A DNA stretch of 46,762 nucleotides from Alkalibacter sp964582705 (GTDB lineage Bacteria > Bacillota > Clostridia > Eubacteriales > Alkalibacteraceae), in contig CAZOTE010000011.1 of assembly GCA_964582705.1 (NCBI GenBank), positions 1-46,762 on the forward strand, given 5' to 3'. Numbering within the stretch: the stretch's first letter is position 1; each line of letters begins with the position of its first letter. Shown here piece after piece: positions 42,153 through 46,762 of the stretch. The position numbers were made by a program, and so were the translations under genes. Below the pieces are notes generated by a model, which was not told where the DNA came from, searched no databases, and saw only the letters and a list, made by a program, of their open reading frames with translations.

Positions 42153-43496
42153 TTATTCCTCCTCATTTTTAATTTCCTTAACAACGACACGACTGCCGTT
42201 TACCTTAACAATTTCAACGGCTTGATTATCCGTTATAAAGTTTCCTTCGGATACGATATCAATTCGATTGCCATCGAATAATCCTGTACCTGATGGTCTA
42301 AGGGGTGTGATCGTCTTTCCTCTTAAACCAATTAGTTCTTTTCTCTCTTGGACGGACACGTAGCCACGATCCAGGGTCTCCCGGTCTGATAATACGATAT
42401 GGCGCATGAATCCCTTCTGCAAGCCGATTTTTTTATATAAAACAACGGCTACAGTAATAGTAATCATCAAAGCAGTCAATACGCTCAAGCCCATAGCGAA
42501 TATATCATCTGTAGCGAAAAACAAGGAGCCGATTATGCTCATAACGCCTATTCCGCCTAAAATCCCTCCCGGGACAAAGAACTCTGCGACAATCAGCCCG
42601 ATCCCGATAATGAGAAGAACAAATACCTCCATCCCTGCCAAACCGGCTACGGCGTGGCCGTAGAAGAATAAGGCCAATGATATTATGCTGACGGAACCTG
42701 CAACCCCAAAGCCTGGTGAGTAAAGCTCTATTACAAGTCCAAGGCCTGCAAGGGTAAGCAGGATTGAAACAACCAGTGAATTGGTTAGAAACCTGGCTAC
42801 ATTTTCTGCAAAGCTTATTTCCGCCTCGACGACTGTTGCACCGGATAGCCCCAAGACATTTAGCAATTCTGATCGATTATTTACAGTTCCCTCAGAATAT
42901 CCAACTTCTATTGCCTTTGTCGGGCCCAAAGTCAAAAATTGCCCTTCGGGAGCATTGAACTCCGGTAGATCAATGCTTGCATCTGCCATAGCCTCTGCAT
43001 AAATACGGTCCCGACCTCCAGCCTCGGCGGCACTGCCCATGGCTTCACGCCAATAGGATTGAGCCTTTGCGTCTGCCGCGCTGCCATCCGCTGTGATAAT
43101 TCCGCTGGCTCCCATAGTTGCCTGGGGATTCATGTAAATGGTATCTGCAAACAATGCAATGTAGGAACCTGCAGACAGGGCGCGTGAACGAATGTACGCA
43201 GTAGTGGGGATAGATATATCTTGCATTATCTGCCCGATGCTATCCGCTGCTTCTACTGAACCGCCCGGAGTATTGATTTCAAATATTATGTGATCTGCAA
43301 ATGCTTCACTTGCCTCTCGTGTCGTACGTCTTAAAAAAGCCTCAAGTCCTTTTTCTACTTCATTTTCTATAGGAATGACATACACGAGCTTTCCCATCCC
43401 TTGTGCACTGACTGTAGGACTAAAAGCATATTGTGCTACGCTAATCAGCATAAAAAGGATTATTGGATATACTGCATATGATAAAAACTTTTTCAT
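42153..43496 (-). CDS. NfeD-family protein of the floA operon (YqeZ-like)
   Basis: The 447-residue protein has an N-terminal anchor, a ClpP-class protease domain with a SAGSY motif (SRALSAGSYIALFAD) and a candidate catalytic Lys in DAKAQSYWREAM, several membrane helices and a C-terminal NfeD OB fold. It matches the YqeZ partner of FloA. The ATG follows AGGAGGTGGTG. Compared with the NfeD at 25.4 kb the protease sequence is clearly divergent, so these are separate subfamilies, not a recent duplication. Confidence 0.92.
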   Translation of the reverse strand: MKKFLSYAVYPIILFMLISVAQYAFSPTVSAQGMGKLVYVIPIENEVEKGLEAFLRRTTREASEAFADHIIFEINTPGGSVEAADSIGQIMQDISIPTTAYIRSRALSAGSYIALFADTIYMNPQATMGASGIITADGSAADAKAQSYWREAMGSAAEAGGRDRIYAEAMADASIDLPEFNAPEGQFLTLGPTKAIEVGYSEGTVNNRSELLNVLGLSGATVVEAEISFAENVARFLTNSLVVSILLTLAGLGLVIELYSPGFGVAGSVSIISLALFFYGHAVAGLAGMEVFVLLIIGIGLIVAEFFVPGGILGGIGVMSIIGSLFFATDDIFAMGLSVLTALMITITVAVVLYKKIGLQKGFMRHIVLSDRETLDRGYVSVQERKELIGLRGKTITPLRPSGTGLFDGNRIDIVSEGNFITDNQAVEIVKVNGSRVVVKEIKNEEE

Positions 43497-43620
43497 CGTT
43501 ACACCACCTCCTCCCTTAATAATAACATTGACGACATGAATGTGCCTAATTAAAAATTATATCTTATATTGATACCCCTTACAATGGAATATGGAAACAA
43601 ATATTTAAAATTGTTATTAT

Positions 43621-44536
43621 TTATATATGAACATCGATGGAGGCCCTTTCGCTGTACAAATAAGCTATGGAGCGTTTGTTCAATTCGAGAGACATCTCCA
43701 GGGTGCCATCAATGGATTCTTTGATATGTGCTCATTTCTCCTTGGTAAGGAGAAACTAAAGCCAGAGGATTAGATTGCTTTGCCTTCAATGTCAACCGGT
43801 ATCCTCCTTTTTTGACGGTTGCTTCAAAAGAGTCTTTAGTTACGTGGTAATCTATTATTTTGTAGCCCTCGATACTGGTAAAGCGATATTCTGTTCCCTC
43901 GTGATAAAAAACGAGAAAAAAACCTTTTGCATGTTTACCCAGTATGGGCACGGTGGCGTAACTAAAAACGAAAGAACTGTTTTCCCAGTCATTGGCTTGA
44001 ACCCATACGTATTCTTTTGGGAACCCGGTGCCCCAGTCTTTTTCAATATAGCCGTCTGCAGAACTGATATTCCACGACTGGCTGCCAATACGAAAATGGC
44101 CGTCCACCTTGTGATCCATGCTTATTATAGAGTGATTGCACTCATTGGGGAAATAAGTCAACCAGCCCATGATATTTGGCTTTAAGAAAGATTTCTTAAT
44201 GGGGGTAAATTCACCAAAATGAAAATCACCACGAATCTGGATGCCGCTTTTCTCAAAATCCAAGACCATGGCGGTTTGGGAGAGCTTGTTTTTTCCTATT
44301 TGAAGAATAAAGGGATCGGCTGTCCATTTAAGTTCGTCAATGGGATATGAAATATACGATGTGCTGCTATGCAAGTTATCTTGGAATTGGATAAATGCAT
44401 GTCTAGTCTTTTCATGGGTCGTATAACCCCATATGACGGAAAACATCAATCCATTTTTCTTATCATCGATTTTGCAGAACCATCCTTCAAAGGCTCCATC
44501 CTTGCCTAAGCCCACCATTATCCCGAACTGATTCAT
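43621..44536 (-). pseudogene. Tocopherol-cyclase-family protein gene with a frameshift near the 3' end
   Basis: The reading frame from 44536 to 43709 gives 275 residues of a tocopherol-cyclase-like protein with the family landmarks EGWFCKIDD, GYIEKDWGTGFP and QANDW. It stops with MSTYQRIH. Shifting frame near 43726-43731 gives IKESIDGTLEM and 34 residues up to a TAA at 43621, which looks like the natural family C-terminus. A one-base insertion or two-base deletion would restore it. It is either a young pseudogene, a sequencing error or a programmed shift. The family function in bacteria is unclear; plant relatives close the chroman ring of tocopherol. It is the first item of a decayed accessory block. 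Confidence 0.65.
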
Positions 44537-44633
44537 GATAACCTCATTTCTTGTAAGCTAAAGTAAGCCTACAAATTTTTAGCGAAGCCTTGGAATCTTC
44601 ACAAAGTAATACGATATACATAGATATATACCA

Positions 44634-44852
44634 TTATTTCTGTAAATTTAACATGAAATGATGAAAATGATGCTGTACAAAAAACACTAAGAGAGCATTC
44701 ATGTTAATGATTATGTACAAGCAGTAGTATATTCCTTTCACGGGACCTGGAAGCCAGGTGATATCCCACATCCATACCTGATTGGGACCTGTTGCACAAT
44801 GTGTCGTAGTATTCTTGTTTATGGGTAATTTTGCATAACTGCGATGATTCAT
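44634..44852 (-). pseudogene. IS3-family transposase (OrfB) remnant
   Basis: The minus-strand fragment contains TGPNQVWMWDITWLP and KGIYYCLYIIINM, the start of an rve/DDE integrase core as in IS3-type OrfB proteins, including the first catalytic Asp in WDIT. The sequence then degenerates (NMNALLVFF), with no second Asp or Glu. Only this short piece survives, with no terminal repeats seen. It records a past insertion. Confidence 0.75.
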
Positions 44853-44880
44853 TTGTACAAATTATATTAAAACCCGATAA

Positions 44881-45225
44881 AAACTTGAATATGATGACGA
44901 GATGATCTATTTGATTTCAGAAGCAAATAGATATATTGGCAGACTAGATGAAGTCACAGATACATTAATTTCACCTAGCTGTTTTTTCTACAGGTGTCCT
45001 AGAAAAGAAGCAGCGCTATCTTCTCAGATAGAGGGGACAAGGGCAATTTTCTCTGATTTGATTAAAGCCTAAGCGGGCATGGCTGATGAAGTGCCGAATG
45101 ATGTAAAAGAGATTGAGAATTATGTGAGGCAACAAGCTATGGCTTTAAAAGAATTGAAACCTTTTAAAGCAGCACTAATCCACAGTCAGTTTGAAATGAT
45201 CCACCCATTTTCTCCGGCAGCATGA
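44881..45225 (+). pseudogene. Fic-family protein remnant (decayed)
   Basis: One frame reads YLISEANRYIGRLDEVTDTL, EAALSSQIEGTRAIFSDLIKA, a TAA stop at 45070-45072, then GMADEVPNDVKEIENYVRQQAM and KAALIHSQFEMIHPF. These are the N-terminal and Fic-core landmarks of Fic proteins, in order. An internal stretch of roughly 100 residues between the two halves is missing. The sequence ends HPFSPAA with a stop where the catalytic HPFxDGNGR should continue. The gene is therefore dead: internal stop, deletion and loss of the active site. The intact form would AMPylate or otherwise modify target proteins. Confidence 0.8.
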
Positions 45226-45391
45226 TAATATATTAATCTTAAAGTTTATCTGAAAACATGAAATAAAATATTGCAACAATAAGGATATTGTTGGAAGCAT
45301 CAATGTTTGTTTTGCCATACTACTAAATTCCATTGATTACTATTAGGTTTTAGCTTATAATTATTGAAAAAACTATGACGAAGGTGATTTA

Positions 45392-46318
45392 ATGACACTT
45401 CAGCAACTTAAATATGTAATCAAAATTGTCGAATGCGGCTCGATCACCGAAGCTGCTAAGCAACTTTTTATAACACAGCCCAGCCTATCGAGTGCCGTTA
45501 AGGAACTTGAAAGAGAATTGGGGCTTGAGATATTTTTTCGGACGTCAAAAGGCATAAGCTTATCTGCCGAAGGCACGGAATTTCTTTCTTATGCACGTCA
45601 GATCATAGAACAGACTGAGCTTATGGAACAGAGATATATGGGGAAAAAGCCTTCAAGAAGACTCTGTTCCATATCCACTCAGCATTATGCTTTTGCAGTA
45701 AATGCCTTTGTAGAATTGCTTTTGGGCTTAGATGTAGATGAGTACGAATTTACTCTTCGGGAAACAAGGACATATGAAATCATTGAAGATGTCAAGAACT
45801 TGCGAAGTGAGATCGGGATATTATACTTCAGCGATTTTAATGAAAAGGTCATCAATAAATTGCTTAAGGAAAACCACCTGGCATTTACTCTGCTTTTTGA
45901 AGCTGAACCCCACGTATTCATAAGCTCCAAACACCCACTTGCAACAAACACCCTAGTTACTCTTGAAGATTTAAATGAATATCCTTTTCTGGCATTCGAA
46001 CAGGGAGAGTATAACTCGTTTTATTTTTCAGAAGAGATCCTAAGCACTGTTCCCAGAAAGAAAATAATCCATGTAAGCGACCGGGCTACGCTATTTAACC
46101 TTCTTATCGGATTGAATGGATATACGATAAGTTCAGGGTTTCTAAGCCGGGACCTAAATGGGGACGGTATTGTATCTGTGCCCCTTGTAACAGATGAACG
46201 GATGCGCATAGGCTGGATCGCCAACGAAAAATCCCATCTGAGCCGATTGGCGCATGAATATGTAACTATGCTCGAAAGAGTAATCTGTGATTATGGATAT
46301 AATAAAAATATGAAATAA
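45392..46318 (+). CDS. LysR family transcriptional regulator
   Basis: The 308-residue protein has an N-terminal winged helix (CGSITEAAKQLFITQPSLSSAVKELERELGLEIFFRT), followed by the two-lobed LysR effector domain (about residues 90-300). The ATG follows GAAGGTGAT. Some LysR proteins control genes of sulfur or methionine metabolism, and metF lies just downstream on the opposite strand, so a link is possible but unproven. The effector cannot be guessed. The 45226-45391 gap holds only AT-rich sequence. Confidence 0.93.
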   Translation: MTLQQLKYVIKIVECGSITEAAKQLFITQPSLSSAVKELERELGLEIFFRTSKGISLSAEGTEFLSYARQIIEQTELMEQRYMGKKPSRRLCSISTQHYAFAVNAFVELLLGLDVDEYEFTLRETRTYEIIEDVKNLRSEIGILYFSDFNEKVINKLLKENHLAFTLLFEAEPHVFISSKHPLATNTLVTLEDLNEYPFLAFEQGEYNSFYFSEEILSTVPRKKIIHVSDRATLFNLLIGLNGYTISSGFLSRDLNGDGIVSVPLVTDERMRIGWIANEKSHLSRLAHEYVTMLERVICDYGYNKNMK

Positions 46319-46328
46319 ACAAAAGAAT

Positions 46329-46358
46329 CAAGCCTCTGCTTTAACAAACAGAGGCTTG
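46329..46358. terminator. Bidirectional terminator between the LysR gene and metF
   Basis: CAAGCCTCTG (46329-46338) pairs with CAGAGGCTTG (46349-46358). It lies between the two converging genes. Confidence 0.7.
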
Positions 46359-46360
46359 GC

Positions 46361-46762
46361 TCATGATGTGAGCAATGTACTTACAGACTCATAGATTCTA
46401 CGGGTAATATATGGGTTGTTCATCGTGTATAGGTGAATGCCGTCAACTCCATTGGCTGTTAAATCGACGATTTGGTCGATTGCGTAGGCTATACCGGCTT
46501 CTAGAAGTGCTTCTGGATTATTTTCGAAGGTGTTGATGATGGATAGAAATTTTTTAGGCAGATCAACTCCGCAAAGGCTGACCATGCGTTCAATCTGTCT
46601 CTTGTTTACTACAGGCATGATGCCTGCCTCAATTGGAACATCTATGCCGGCAATGGCTGCGCGCTCTCTAAAGTCATAAAAATAGCTGTTGTCAAAAAAT
46701 AATTGTGTTATAAGCTGATTGGTACCTGCATCCACCTTGTATTTTAGATTGTGGATATCTTC
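46361..46762 (-). CDS. metF: Methylenetetrahydrofolate reductase, 3' part only
   Basis: The reading frame runs off the window edge. The visible C-terminal portion (about 133 codons) has KVDAGTNQLITQLFFDNSYF, GIDVPIEAGIMPVVNK and DGIHLYTMNN, all diagnostic of MetF/MTHFR. The enzyme reduces methylene-THF to methyl-THF. A GTG within the window is not the true start, because the sequence upstream continues in frame with EDIHNLKYK. In acetogen-like cells this step connects the methyl-THF pool used by the corrinoid operon at 30-32.5 kb with the rest of one-carbon metabolism. Confidence 0.93.
   Translation of the reverse strand, partial: EDIHNLKYKVDAGTNQLITQLFFDNSYFYDFRERAAIAGIDVPIEAGIMPVVNKRQIERMVSLCGVDLPKKFLSIINTFENNPEALLEAGIAYAIDQIVDLTANGVDGIHLYTMNNPYITRRIYESVSTLLTS

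Overview
The window looks like chromosome from an AT-rich, low-GC Gram-positive anaerobe, most likely a member of the Clostridia. The grounds are strong AGGAGG-type ribosome binding sites, frequent GTG/TTG starts, TTGACA-17-TATAAT promoters, a near-perfect CcpA cre site, a PerR box with a perR-katG pair, a ZTP riboswitch ahead of pyruvate formate-lyase, a DUF6465 small protein, and a corrinoid methyl-transfer cluster of the O-demethylase type. No genus can be assigned from the sequence alone. It is mostly ordinary chromosome. The only mobile-element debris is at about 44.6-45.2 kb.

Layout. 1-3.1 kb: a truncated tRNA-Ala(GGC), a three-hairpin RNA or leader, a SorC-type regulator, a rhodanese lipoprotein, a nitroreductase-fold protein, and a gene-free stretch with its own promoter, internal pairing and terminator that I read as a structured non-coding RNA. 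3.1-12.9 kb: a sulfur-centred region. It holds larE, a cystathionine-synthase-type PLP enzyme and thpR; then an operator-bearing promoter and a unit of an arylsulfotransferase-fold protein without a signal peptide, an SsuCBA-type importer and a siroheme sulfite/nitrite reductase. A ccdA-tlpA thiol-redox pair converges on it. 13-29.7 kb: cell envelope and housekeeping. It holds a NodB/LysM deacetylase lipoprotein with a Pro-Gly-Asp linker, a HemW-like radical SAM protein, trkA-trkH, a DUF4914 PEPCK/HprK-like protein, NhaC, a class B penicillin-binding lipoprotein, a YibE/F protein, a first NfeD-SPFH pair, purK-purE and a DUF6465 protein.

29.8-32.6 kb: a three-gene corrinoid methyltransferase operon (methyl-THF methyltransferase, corrinoid protein, UroD-fold methyltransferase) whose promoter carries a palindrome over the -35 box and a downstream cre site. 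32.6-43.5 kb: a DUF2284 protein, perR-katG, DUF998, a serine hydrolase, riboswitch-controlled pflB, and a second NfeD-SPFH (FloA-type) operon. 43.5-46.8 kb: a frameshifted tocopherol-cyclase-like gene, remnants of an IS3-family transposase and a Fic protein, a LysR regulator, and the 3' part of metF running off the edge.

Taken together, one-carbon metabolism recurs: methyl-THF formation from a methyl donor, MetF, formate from PFL under a ZTP riboswitch, and purE/purK. A sulfur acquisition module lies beside it. The most promising items for follow-up are the candidate structured RNA at 2.74-3.10 kb, the cytoplasmic arylsulfotransferase-importer-sulfite reductase unit, the DUF4914 protein, and the control region of the demethylase operon.
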